64,000 bases of DNA from the NCBI GenBank assembly GCA_965243345.1, contig CBDEUR010000003.1, forward strand, positions 2,666,001-2,730,000, written 5' to 3'. Below are positions 16,091-24,646 of the stretch, in pieces (position 1 is the stretch's first letter; each line of letters opens with the position of its first letter). The position numbers and the translations under genes were made by a program. This DNA is from Bin52 sp965243345 (lineage in GTDB: Bacteria > Pseudomonadota > Alphaproteobacteria > Thalassobaculales > Thalassobaculaceae). The notes under the pieces were generated by a model. The model made no database searches and was not told the DNA's origin. It saw only the letters and a program-made list of their open reading frames with translations.

Positions 16091-17815
16091 ATGTATATCG
16101 AATCCGTCCCCAACCGATCCTCTCCGCCCGCCATCCTGCTGCGCGAGTCCTATCGCGAAGGCGGCAAGGTCAAGAAGCGCACCATCGTCAACCTCACCAG
16201 GTGGCCCCCGGCTCTGATCGAAGGATTGCGGTGCCTGCTCAAGGGAGGCACCGCGGTGCCACGCTTCGAGGACGCCGTCGACATCGTCCGTTCCCTTCCC
16301 CATGGCCATGTCGCCGCAGTGCTGGGAACGCTCAGGAAGCTCGGGCTCGAGACCCTGATCGACCCGAAGCCGTCGCCACGGCGCGATCAGGTGCTTGCCA
16401 TGATCGTGGCGCGGATCCTCGAGCCGGCCTCGAAGCTGGCCACGGCGCGCAGACTGGCCGAGGCCACGGCGGTCAGCACCCTGGGCGAGATCCTCGATGC
16501 GGACCTGGACGAGGACGAGCTGTACGCCGCCATGGACTGGCTGCTTGAGCGCCAGGGGAGGATCGAGCAGGGTCTGGCGGAGCGGCACCTCGAAGAGGGC
16601 TGCCTGGTCCTCTACGACCTCACCTCGGTGTGGATGGAAGGCAGATCATGTCCCCTGGCCAAACGCGGCCACTCCCGGGACGGCAAACGAGGCAAGCTGC
16701 AGATCGAGTTCGGCCTGCTGTGTGACCGGAACGGATGTCCGGTGTCGGTGGAAGTGTTCCCCGGCAACACGGCGGATCCGGCCACGCTCGCATCACAGAT
16801 CGCCACGGTGCAGGAACGGTTCTCGCTCTCGAAGGTGGTGCTGGTGGGAGACCGGGGGATGCTGACCGAGGCGCGGATCCGCAAGGAGGTGAAGCCTGCG
16901 GGGCTGGACTGGATCAGTGCCCTGAGAGGACCGGCCATCCGTGCCCTGGTCGAGGCCGGCGAGGTGGAGATGTCGCTGTTCGACGAGAGGGACCTGGTGG
17001 AGATCACCAGTGACGCCTACCCCGGCGAACGTCTCATGGTCTGTCGCAATCCGCTGCTGGCCGCGGACCGGGCCCGCAAGCGCTCGGAGCTGCTTGCAGC
17101 CACCGAGGCCCTGCTTGAACCCATTGCCGTGGCGACACGGCGCAAGAAGCACCGGCTCACGGGAAAGGAGAAGATCGGCGAGAGGGTTGGCAAGGTCATC
17201 GGCAGGTACAAGATGGCCAAGCACTTTACCTGGTCCATCGACGACGAGGGCGTCTTCACCTGGCAGCGTGATGACGCCTCCATCGCCGCCGAGGCGAGGC
17301 TGGACGGCCTCTACGTGATCCGCACCAGCCTGCCGCAGACCCAACTCGACGGCCCCGGCACGGTGCGTGCCTACAAGCGGCTCAGCTCGGTGGAACGGGC
17401 CTTCCGCAGCCTGAAGACCGTGGACCTCAAGGTCCGTCCCGTCTTCCACCGCACCGAACCGCGGGTTCGTGCCCACGTCCTGTTGTGCATGCTCGCCTAC
17501 TATGTGGAGTGGAACATGCGCCAGAAGCTCAAGCCCGTGCTGTTCGACGATGAAGACGCCGAAGGCGCCGAGGCCCTGCGCCGGTCCGTCGTCGCTCCGG
17601 CGAAGGTATCGATCAGCGCCCAGGCGAAGGCGGCGACCAGAGAAACTCCCGACGGTGATCCGGTGCACAGCTTCCGCACCCTCATCGATGATCTGGCCAC
17701 CATCACCCGCAACACCGTGATGCCCCCGCTCCCCGACGCCAAACCCTTCCAGGTCACCACACGGCCAACGCCGCTTCAAACCAAGATACTCAATCTCCTC
17801 GGGGTTCGGCCGTAG
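16091..17815 (+). CDS. IS1634-family transposase (DDE)
   Basis: 574 residues. It has the DDE_Tnp_1 layout of the IS4/IS1634 group: Asp176 in LYDLTSVWMEG, Asp254 in VLVGDRGM, and Glu435 in LSSVERAFRSLK (the YREK-like region). The N-terminal part (MYIESVPNRSSPPAILLRESY) is the conserved DNA-binding start of this family. The frame is uninterrupted, so the element may be active. ATG 16091 is chosen because it begins at the family's N-terminus; the frame upstream has only non-ATG or unsupported starts. Confidence 0.93.
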   Translation: MYIESVPNRSSPPAILLRESYREGGKVKKRTIVNLTRWPPALIEGLRCLLKGGTAVPRFEDAVDIVRSLPHGHVAAVLGTLRKLGLETLIDPKPSPRRDQVLAMIVARILEPASKLATARRLAEATAVSTLGEILDADLDEDELYAAMDWLLERQGRIEQGLAERHLEEGCLVLYDLTSVWMEGRSCPLAKRGHSRDGKRGKLQIEFGLLCDRNGCPVSVEVFPGNTADPATLASQIATVQERFSLSKVVLVGDRGMLTEARIRKEVKPAGLDWISALRGPAIRALVEAGEVEMSLFDERDLVEITSDAYPGERLMVCRNPLLAADRARKRSELLAATEALLEPIAVATRRKKHRLTGKEKIGERVGKVIGRYKMAKHFTWSIDDEGVFTWQRDDASIAAEARLDGLYVIRTSLPQTQLDGPGTVRAYKRLSSVERAFRSLKTVDLKVRPVFHRTEPRVRAHVLLCMLAYYVEWNMRQKLKPVLFDDEDAEGAEALRRSVVAPAKVSISAQAKAATRETPDGDPVHSFRTLIDDLATITRNTVMPPLPDAKPFQVTTRPTPLQTKILNLLGVRP

Positions 17816-17911
17816 TGTACCCAGTAGCGACTCTCTGACGTCCATCAGATGTTAGTTATATCAGCTACTTGCTCTTGAACTGCTCTGGAACTTCGGGCTA
17901 GGAAAGCATGT

Positions 17912-17939
17912 GTTTCCGCCGCGTGGGCGCGGCCCATGA
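17912..17939 (+). repeat. Right copy of the 28-base direct repeat
   Basis: Identical to 15892-15919 and lies 10 bases outside the right IS end, while the left copy lies 19 bases outside the left end. The unequal distances argue against a simple target duplication. Confidence 0.7.
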
Positions 17940-18120
17940 TCGCGACGAAGTCGGCCGGGGAGAGGCGAGCGAAGCGCGCACAGCCGGCCGCGGATCCCCG
18001 GTGACAAGGACAGCAGCCCGCAGGGCGAAGGAAGGAAACGGTCACGCTGCAGGCTGTCGGAGCAGACGGGATGGCACCGGGCCCGCCGCACGGAGCGATG
18101 CTTCGGCTGTGTCACAATTC
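17940..18120. other. Noncoding flank right of the insertion sequence
   Basis: No supported gene. A short hairpin CACAAT-TCTC-ATTGTG (18113-18128) spans the stop of the HNH endonuclease gene. Confidence 0.4.
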
Positions 18121-19002
18121 TCATTGTGCCTGAATTGCGTGGCGGGAGATCTGCACGGGTTCCCGTTTTCCCGGAAACACGAAACTCTCGTCGGCCCAGT
18201 CGAAGGGCGCATCGATCCGGTGTATGGCACGGTGGTGGTTCGGGCAGACGAGCACCAGGTTGTGTAGCTCGTCCTGACCGCCGCGGCTGAGCCAGTGGAC
18301 ATGATGTGCCTCGCAGAGATCCCGTCGATACAACGATCTGGGGTCCCATCCGCAAAGCTGGCACATGCCTCCGTACAGTTTCCGCAACTGCCTGACATGG
18401 CGCGGGCTGCGCCGTGGTGCCTGTTCGAACAGGTAGCGGCGGCGTTCATCCGTGATGCCGGGGGCCTCAGCTTCGACGAGGCCGCTTACGGAAGCCCGGT
18501 CCCCGAGAAGGATGCGGGCTTCCAGCTCTTCCTCCGGCAGCAGTCGGGCGCGCAGCTCGAGCGGCAGGTCGCGGGCGTATTCCGCGAGCACCTGGTGGTC
18601 TGCCGGGCTCAACCGCCTTACGGCTGCGTGACCCTGAAACGACATGCCGATGGTCTGGGCGCGGGCCTTGACGGAGAGCTGCCTGATCAGCCTGGAAACA
18701 TCGGGCTGGCTGCCGGTCCGGAAATAGCGCGACAGTTCAAGGTCGCCCCAGAGGCGATACTCCCCGTATCGATACCCTGGTGGATTCCTGGTTTTCGCGC
18801 GGACGACAAGCTCCATCGCGAGGACATACCTGCCAGAAGGCGTTCTGGTGAAGGCCCACAGACTGTCGCCAGGTTCAATCTGGTGCAGGAGCGGGTTGGA
18901 CTGGTTGAGGTGATAGCCGGCTCCCCGGTCCAGGTCGCGGCGATGGTTCGCACCCACCCAGTGGTACAGCAGCGGCATCGGGATCAGCCACAACACCCAC
19001 AT
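18121..19002 (-). CDS. HNH endonuclease with zinc-knuckle core
   Basis: 293 residues. The C-terminal HNH domain has C214QLC217, H233/H234 in CEAHHVHWLSRGG, N248 in HNLVLVC, and C253PNHH257: a zinc-ribbon HNH fold with the catalytic histidine and metal ligands present. The N-terminal half (GDSLWAFTRTPSGRYVLAMELVVRAK, about 46-70) suggests a small beta-barrel reader, perhaps PUA/EVE- or SRA-like, which would make it a modification-dependent restriction enzyme. That domain call is weak. No methylase gene is adjacent. It lies directly beside an insertion sequence, a common place for defence genes. Confidence 0.75.
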   Translation of the reverse strand: MWVLWLIPMPLLYHWVGANHRRDLDRGAGYHLNQSNPLLHQIEPGDSLWAFTRTPSGRYVLAMELVVRAKTRNPPGYRYGEYRLWGDLELSRYFRTGSQPDVSRLIRQLSVKARAQTIGMSFQGHAAVRRLSPADHQVLAEYARDLPLELRARLLPEEELEARILLGDRASVSGLVEAEAPGITDERRRYLFEQAPRRSPRHVRQLRKLYGGMCQLCGWDPRSLYRRDLCEAHHVHWLSRGGQDELHNLVLVCPNHHRAIHRIDAPFDWADESFVFPGKREPVQISRHAIQAQ

Positions 19003-19019
19003 CGGAACCCTGCCTCTTC

Positions 19020-19042
19020 AACGCCAGGCTCCGACTGGCGTT
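19020..19042 (-). promoter_or_regulatory. Inverted repeat upstream of the HNH gene
   Basis: AACGCCAG (19020-19027) and CTGGCGTT (19035-19042) are perfect complements around a seven-base loop. The repeat lies 18 bases before the HNH start, where it could be an operator or leader hairpin. Confidence 0.4.
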
Positions 19043-19200
19043 GGGGCAGACCGTCACACGTGCGGCGCACATCCATGGTCGGGAACGGTTCGGCTTCCAT
19101 CAGCCAACAGACGGGGAAACGGCCGGTATCGAGAAGGTCGCAAGGAAACGCTGCACAACGCCTTCTCAACATGCCACAGCGCGTTCCGGGAAGCGGCCTC

Positions 19201-20007
19201 TCACCGTCCCCGGAACTGCGGGCGTCGCTTTTCCATGAAGGCGCGCCGGCCCTCCTCGTAGTCTTCGCTGGTCCGGCACATGGCCACCGCGGCCTCCGGG
19301 GCGTCGAGGTCCCATTCCGCCTCCGGCTTTGCCAGTTCGATCAATGCCTGCTTGACCGCACGGATCGCAAGCGGGGCGTTGCGCGCGATGCGATCGACGA
19401 GGTCGCCGACCGCGTCATCGAGACCGGCCTGGGGCACGACCCGGTTGACCAGCCCCATGGTCCGGGCCTCCTCCGCGTCGAACTGCCGGCCGGTGTAGAA
19501 GATCTCGGCGGTGAATGACGGCCCGACCAGCCGGGCCAGGCCGCGAATGCCGTGGAACTTGTAGCCGATCCCGAGCTTCGCGGCCGGAATGCCGAAGGTG
19601 GAGATGTCGGAGCAGTAGCGGATGTCGCACCCGACCGCGATCGCGAGCCCGCCACCGATGCAGTAGCCGTTGATGCGGGCGATGGTGGGCTTGGCCACCG
19701 CGTCGAGCGCGCGGTGGAAGTTGGCCACCGAAACCTCGTAGGCGCGAATGGCCTCGAGGGATCCGCGCTCGCTTTCAAACCGGGAGATGTCGGCCCCGGC
19801 CACGAAGGCCCGCTCGCCCGCGCCCGTCAGCACGATCACGCGGACATCGTCCCGGGCGTTGAAACGGTCGAGCAGGTCGGCCGTTCCGTCCCACATGTCC
19901 CGCGACATGGCATTGTGACGGGCCGGGTTGTTGAAGGTGATCCACGCGACCCCTCCCTCGACCCTGGCCAGGAGCCGCTCGTCGTCCCGTTCGGGTTCGG
20001 CTGCCAT
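19201..20007 (-). CDS. Enoyl-CoA hydratase/isomerase family protein
   Basis: 268 residues with the crotonase fold: FNNPARHNAMS near the start, oxyanion-hole residues in AFVAGADISRFES and NGYCIGGGLAIAVGCDIRY. At the usual Glu164 position the sequence reads IPAAKLGIGY, with Ala-Lys in place of the common Pro-Glu, so it may be another crotonase activity (isomerase, hydrolase) rather than a classical hydratase. GGGAGA lies seven bases before ATG 20007. The CoA-transferase gene lies just upstream on the same strand (22 bases), so the two probably act on the same acyl-CoA. Confidence 0.87.
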   Translation of the reverse strand: MAAEPERDDERLLARVEGGVAWITFNNPARHNAMSRDMWDGTADLLDRFNARDDVRVIVLTGAGERAFVAGADISRFESERGSLEAIRAYEVSVANFHRALDAVAKPTIARINGYCIGGGLAIAVGCDIRYCSDISTFGIPAAKLGIGYKFHGIRGLARLVGPSFTAEIFYTGRQFDAEEARTMGLVNRVVPQAGLDDAVGDLVDRIARNAPLAIRAVKQALIELAKPEAEWDLDAPEAAVAMCRTSEDYEEGRRAFMEKRRPQFRGR

Positions 20008-20029
20008 CCGGTTTCTCCCTGTCTGTTCC

Positions 20030-21229
20030 TCAGATCACGTCATCACGTCGCAACTGTTCGATCTCGGATTCTTCCAGGCCCAGTTCGGCCAGGACCTCGT
20101 CGGTGTGTTCCCCGTACTCTGGCGGCGGGCGCGTGAAACTCGACGGCGTGCGGGACAGGCGGACCGGCTGGGCCACCAGGGACAGGTCGCCGCGGGCATG
20201 CCCCTTCACCGTGTCCGCCATGCCGAGATGGCGGACCTGGGGGTCCTCGAAGGCCCGGTCCACGGTATGGATCGGACCGGAAGGAACCCCGTTGTCATTG
20301 AACAGCGTCACCCAGTGCTCGGTGGTCCCGTTCGCGAGCAGCTGCTGGATCTCGGCGTTCAGCGCATCGCGGTTCGCCGACCGGGACGCGGCATCGGCAT
20401 AGTCCGGGTTATCGGCCAGATCCTCGCGTCCCACCACGGCGCAGAACCGCTTCCAGATCACCTGGCCGGCAACCCCGAGGTTCATGTATCCGTCGCTGGT
20501 CCGGAATACACCGGTCGGAATGCTGGTCGGGTGGTTGTTTCCGGCGGTCTTCGGCACCTCGCCGTCCACGAGCCAGCGGGCGGCCTGGAAGTCGAGCATG
20601 AACAGCTGCGCCTGCAGCAGCGAGGTGTCGATCCACTGTCCCCTGCCCGAGACCTCGCGCTCCAGCAAGGCAATCATGATGCCCTGGGCCGCGAACAGGC
20701 CGGCACAGAGGTCGGCAACCGGGATCCCGGCGCGTACCGGACCCTGGCCGCTCAGCCCGGTGATCGACATCAGCCCGCCCATGCCCTGGGCGATCTGGTC
20801 GAAGCCGGGCCGGGTTGCGTAGGGGCCGTCCTGTCCGAACCCCGAGATGCTGGCGTAGACGAGTCCGGGATTGTCGGCACTCAGTGCCTCGTAGTCGATG
20901 CCGAGCCGGTGCTTCACGTCAGGGCGGTAGTTCTCCACGACCACGTCGGCGGTCCTGGCAAGCCGCATGAACAGCTCCCGTCCGCGCGGGTCCTTGAGGT
21001 TGAGCGTGACCGCACGCTTGTTGCGATGCAGGTTGAGGAAATCCGAACCGTGCCGCGAGCCGCCCAGCGCATTGCCGCCCTCGAGCCGCTCCGGCAGCTC
21101 GACCTTGATGACGTTCGCGCCCCAGTCCGCGAGCTGGCGCACGCAGGTGGGACCGGCACGCACCCGGGTGAGGTCGAGGACGGTGAACCTCTGCAGCGCG
21201 GTCGAGGCAGGCGCCGTGGGCATGACCAT
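20030..21229 (-). CDS. Family III CoA-transferase (CaiB/BaiF)
   Basis: 399 residues. It has the family's opening VLDLTRVRAGPTCVRQLADWGANVIKVE, the segment HRNKRAVTLNLKDPRG, and the presumed catalytic aspartate in GIPVADLCAGLFAAQGIM. Such enzymes move CoA between carboxylic acids, as in formyl-CoA, succinyl-CoA or carnitine metabolism. The acid is unknown. ATG 21229 or ATG 21223 could be the start: GGGGAG lies three bases from the first and nine from the second. It is followed by the enoyl-CoA hydratase-like gene. Confidence 0.9.
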   Translation of the reverse strand: MVMPTAPASTALQRFTVLDLTRVRAGPTCVRQLADWGANVIKVELPERLEGGNALGGSRHGSDFLNLHRNKRAVTLNLKDPRGRELFMRLARTADVVVENYRPDVKHRLGIDYEALSADNPGLVYASISGFGQDGPYATRPGFDQIAQGMGGLMSITGLSGQGPVRAGIPVADLCAGLFAAQGIMIALLEREVSGRGQWIDTSLLQAQLFMLDFQAARWLVDGEVPKTAGNNHPTSIPTGVFRTSDGYMNLGVAGQVIWKRFCAVVGREDLADNPDYADAASRSANRDALNAEIQQLLANGTTEHWVTLFNDNGVPSGPIHTVDRAFEDPQVRHLGMADTVKGHARGDLSLVAQPVRLSRTPSSFTRPPPEYGEHTDEVLAELGLEESEIEQLRRDDVI

Positions 21230-21316
21230 GATCTCCCCGTTTCTCCGGCAGGGCGGCGGATGTTGACGCGGCGCTCCCGCCCCGGTCCGGGCGGGCCCGG
21301 GCCCTGTATCGGGTGC

Positions 21317-21460
21317 CTACAGGCCGAACCTGCGCATCGACCGGGCCAGCCCCCTGTGCGCGGCACGACGCACACCGAACCGGACCACTCCGCCCGGGCC
21401 CTTCGAGGCCGCCGAGAGGAATGCGAAGACCGAGAGGACGCGGTACATCGTGCGCAGCAT
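21317..21460 (-). CDS. Small basic hypothetical protein, 47 residues
   Basis: ATG 21460 follows GGGGAGA at eight bases. The protein begins MLRTMYRVLSVFAFLSAASK and continues with GPGG, a VRRAAHRGL segment and ends SMRRFGL. A short hydrophobic start is followed by an arginine-rich half, like small basic proteins with an N-terminal membrane or amphipathic segment. It lies in the 424-base gap between the CoA-transferase and citramalate synthase genes, on their strand. Third positions are strongly G/C as in neighbouring genes. Function unknown. Confidence 0.55.
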   Translation of the reverse strand: MLRTMYRVLSVFAFLSAASKGPGGVVRFGVRRAAHRGLARSMRRFGL

Positions 21461-21653
21461 GATCAGGATCTCCCCGGACGGGCCATCGGGACGAGACGAT
21501 GGCCCCGGGGCTCGGCCAAGTCAATCTGCAGGTGGCGGGCCGTCACCCCGTTGCCACATCCCTGCCAGATTTGTCGTGCAGTATCGCGGCCTGTTGTCCG
21601 CCAGGCGGCGCGTGGACCACCCGTCCTCCCCCGGTCCGCGCGCCGCCGTCCCG

Positions 21654-23318
21654 TCAGGACGAGCGGTTTGCACCGGCTGCCGCCTGCCCCCGTTCCCCGG
21701 TCCGGCGAGCCGTATCGGGGCGCTGCACACCGTCCTTCAGCAGCTTGTAGGTCAGGCCGTCGGAGAGCGCCATGATCGAGGCGTCGATGATGTTGCCCGA
21801 GACACCGACCGTGGTCCAGCGCCCGTCCCGGTCGCCGCTCTCGATCATCACCCGGGTGGTGGCGTCGGTACCGTCACCGTCGGCGGGCGGCGGCAGGATC
21901 CGGACCTTGTAGTCGATCAGGCGCACGTCCGCGAGGCAGGGATAGTGGCGCACCAGGGCCTTGCGGATGGCAATGTCGAGCGCGTTCACCGGACCGTTGC
22001 CGACTGCGACTTCATGCAGCCGGTCGGCGCCGACCTCGATGGTTGCCGTCGCCTCGGACTCGATGACCAGGATACCGCGGGCATTGAAGCGGCGTTCGTC
22101 GATCACCCGGAACCGGTCGATGGAAAAGTACCCGGGCACGGTCCCGATCAGCCGGCGCGCCAGCAGTTCGAAACTCGCCTCCGCACTGTCGAAGGCGTAG
22201 CCGAGGTACTCCTTCTCCTTCACGTCCTCGACAAGCCGCCCGATCCTGGCGTCGCCGGGATCGAGTTCCAGCCCGATCTGGCGCAGCCTGGCCAGGATGT
22301 TCGAGCGTCCGGCCTGGTCCGACACCAGGATCTGGCGCTGGTTGCCCACTAGCGCCGGATCGATGTGCTCGTAGGTCCGCGGGTTCTTCTCCACCGCCGA
22401 GACGTGCAGGCCGCCCTTGTGGGCAAAGGCCGCGGACCCGACGTAGGCGGCGCGGGCGTCCGGCATCCGGTTGAGCCGTTCGTCGAGCAGGCGCGACAGT
22501 GCGGTCAGCTTGCGCAGTCCGTCCGCGGTCACGCCGGTCTCGTATCCCAGCTTCAGCACCAGAGACGGAATCAGCGAGCACAGGTTGGCATTGCCACAGC
22601 GCTCGCCGAGTCCGTTGATGGTTCCCTGGACCTGGCGCGCACCGGCCCTGACGGCGGCCAGGGTATTCGCAACCGCGTTCTCGGTGTCGTTGTGGCAGTG
22701 GATCCCGAGGTGACTGCCGGGAATCACGGCCGTCATGTCCCCGACGATGTCCCCGACCTCGTGCGGCAGGGTCCCGCCGTTGGTGTCGCACAGCACGACC
22801 CAGCGCGCACCGGCATCGTACGCGGTCTCCGCGCAGGCCCGGGCAAAGCCCGGATCTTCCCTGTAGCCGTCAAAGAAGTGCTCGCAATCGAACATGGGCT
22901 CGAAACCGCTGGCGGCCGCATGCGCAATGCTGTCGGCGATCATCGCCAGGTTCTCGTCCCGGCTGATGCCGAGAGCGAGGTCGACGTGAAAGCCCCAGCT
23001 CTTGCCAACCAGGCACGCTGCGTGGGCGCGTGCCGCCAGCACACCGGCAAGACCCGGATCGTTCTGCACGCTGCGCCCGGCGCGCCGTGTCATTCCGAAC
23101 GCCACCAGTCTGGCCCGTGCGAGCTGTGGCGGAGCGGCAAAGAAGGTGTCATCGGTGGGGTTGGCGCCCGGCCAGCCGCCCTCGATGTAGTCGATCCCGA
23201 TCTCGTCGAGAGCGCGCGCGATCGCCGCCTTGTCGGCAACGGTAAAGTCGACGCCGCGGGTCTGCTGCCCGTCACGCAAGGTAGTGTCGAAGAGATACAG
23301 ACGATCGTCGCCGGTCAT
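21654..23318 (-). CDS. cimA: (R)-citramalate synthase
   Basis: 554 residues. The HMGL-like TIM barrel starts YLFDTTLRDGQQTRGVDFT (metal ligand Asp, catalytic Arg) and includes LGIHCHNDTENAVANT with the metal histidines, GTINGLGERCGNANL, and then a LeuA_dimer regulatory domain ending about residue 540. Length and the C-terminal domain fit citramalate synthase of the cimA (DUF/TIGR00977) branch rather than LeuA. It condenses pyruvate and acetyl-CoA, the threonine-independent entry to isoleucine synthesis. ATG 23318 (MTGDDRLYLF) is preferred; the frame continues 15 codons upstream without support. Confidence 0.92.
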   Translation of the reverse strand: MTGDDRLYLFDTTLRDGQQTRGVDFTVADKAAIARALDEIGIDYIEGGWPGANPTDDTFFAAPPQLARARLVAFGMTRRAGRSVQNDPGLAGVLAARAHAACLVGKSWGFHVDLALGISRDENLAMIADSIAHAAASGFEPMFDCEHFFDGYREDPGFARACAETAYDAGARWVVLCDTNGGTLPHEVGDIVGDMTAVIPGSHLGIHCHNDTENAVANTLAAVRAGARQVQGTINGLGERCGNANLCSLIPSLVLKLGYETGVTADGLRKLTALSRLLDERLNRMPDARAAYVGSAAFAHKGGLHVSAVEKNPRTYEHIDPALVGNQRQILVSDQAGRSNILARLRQIGLELDPGDARIGRLVEDVKEKEYLGYAFDSAEASFELLARRLIGTVPGYFSIDRFRVIDERRFNARGILVIESEATATIEVGADRLHEVAVGNGPVNALDIAIRKALVRHYPCLADVRLIDYKVRILPPPADGDGTDATTRVMIESGDRDGRWTTVGVSGNIIDASIMALSDGLTYKLLKDGVQRPDTARRTGERGQAAAGANRSS

Positions 23319-23572
23319 GTCGTCACCGCCAGTGCGCCGACGCGTCGTACGCGGCACGGCCAAGGTTGACCCCGGACCCGGTTTCCCGAACCCGGCCGCT
23401 GTTTACTCTCCCGGGGCCGGAATTGACAGCCCCGGCCCATAGTGACTCGGTTTGAAACTTCACGCTCAGCCCCAACCTCGACAGCGGGCTTCCGACTTGA
23501 GGCTGGAGCGGCCCCGACACCCGATCCCTCGCACCGGGAAGAACTGCTGCCGTCGGGCAGGAGGCTGGCGCG

Positions 23573-24271
23573 CTATTCATCGTCGCGACCCGGACACGAC
23601 ATACCCTGTTGAGCATGCCAGCCTTGCCGCAACCGCGGGGCCAGCTCGGCAAAGCTGTCGCCGGTCTCGCGGCAAGCGACGATGCGATCGGTGCGAAAGT
23701 GGCGGAAATCGTCGCGCAGCTCGCACCAGGCTGCCAGCACAGTGACCTCGATGTAGTAGATGACGGCAACCGGCAGGCACGTGCGCTCGGTCAGGCGTTC
23801 CCGCTCGTCCCTGTAGACGAGGGCAAGGCGCAGGCTGTCGCGGACCGCGGATCGCAGCATTCCCATGTTGGCTGCCGTCGGCGTGCCGAAGCCCGAGACG
23901 ACGAACCGGCCATCGTCCAGTTCGTCCGCGCGTAACCCGGGCAGAACGGCCGCAATCTTGGCGGCAACGCGGCCGGCGGCCTCCTGCAGGCCCCGGTCGC
24001 CAGTCCGCTTCAACAGCCGTAACCCGACTGCGACAGCCTCGACTTCCTCGCGGTCGAACATCAACGGCGGAAGGTCGTAACCGGGCCGCATGATGTAGCC
24101 GACACCGGCCGCCCCGTCGATCGGTACCTGCATGGCAACCAGCGCGGCGACGTCGCGGTACACGGTGCGCGGAGCGACCTCCAGCGCCTGGGCAAGCTCT
24201 GCGGCGGTCACCGCCCTGCGAGCACGCCGCAGCAGGTGTATCAGCTCGAAGAGGCGGTCCGCGCGGCGCAT
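23573..24271 (-). CDS. YafY-type transcriptional regulator (HTH + WYL-like domain)
   Basis: 232 residues from ATG 24271. The N-terminal winged helix (MRRADRLFELIHLLRRAR... TAAELAQALEVAPRTVYRDVAAL) is a DeoR/HTH_11 DNA-binding domain. The C-terminal half ends in a WYL-like region, VIYYIEVTVLAAWCELRDDFRHFR. Such proteins are usually ligand-responsive repressors. It is divergent from the EamA exporter gene, a likely target along with itself. The frame runs to 24448 but the extra codons do not resemble the family. Confidence 0.88.
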   Translation of the reverse strand: MRRADRLFELIHLLRRARRAVTAAELAQALEVAPRTVYRDVAALVAMQVPIDGAAGVGYIMRPGYDLPPLMFDREEVEAVAVGLRLLKRTGDRGLQEAAGRVAAKIAAVLPGLRADELDDGRFVVSGFGTPTAANMGMLRSAVRDSLRLALVYRDERERLTERTCLPVAVIYYIEVTVLAAWCELRDDFRHFRTDRIVACRETGDSFAELAPRLRQGWHAQQGMSCPGRDDE

Positions 24272-24646
24272 GATTGGGTGCCTCCGTCTCGGCGACGCGA
24301 AATCCGGAGTCGCAGGAATCCGGAGGGGGAACGTCTGCCGTTGCTCATGTCCGGTATCTCCCCAAACGATGCCGGCCGACGATGCACCAAACCTCGGCGC
24401 TGCCCGACACGACCCCATACAGAATTCCGCGCGGCGATGGCGCAACAATCCCGGCCACGGGGCGGCGGACCACGACGACCATACCGACTGTTTCGGGTCA
24501 TGCGGAAACGCCCGGCGACGCGCGAAGGGGATCCTGATGCGAGAGTCGTCAGAATCGTCGACGGCCGACCGCCGTCACTGCTGACACCATGCTGTCAGGA
24601 GACCTCCTCGATACTTGCGCTCGACTCACCGGATGCGGAGATCGTC
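24272..24646. other. Divergent intergenic region, no supported gene
   Basis: 375 bases between the regulator and the exporter. Open frames here encode low-complexity Arg/Pro/Ser sequence. Regulatory sites for both genes are expected, but no clear promoter or palindrome was found by eye. Confidence 0.45.

Larger units (their letters stand above)
15939..17901 (+). mobile_element. IS1634-family insertion sequence, about 1.96 kb
   Basis: The ends are the inverted repeats CTAGGCCGAAGTTCC (15939-15953) and GGAACTTCGGGCTAG (17887-17901), matching at 14 of 15 positions. They enclose one intact transposase gene. The AT-rich left end (TTTTTTCGGGTTTTT, then several TATAT motifs) differs from the host's GC-rich spacers. 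The element sits between a Gld-type operon and an HNH endonuclease gene. Exact ends are inferred from the inverted repeats. Confidence 0.75.

Noticed and set aside
15892..17939. Calling the 28-base repeats a proven target-site duplication
   Set aside because: They do not abut the terminal inverted repeats, and the bases between differ on the two sides.
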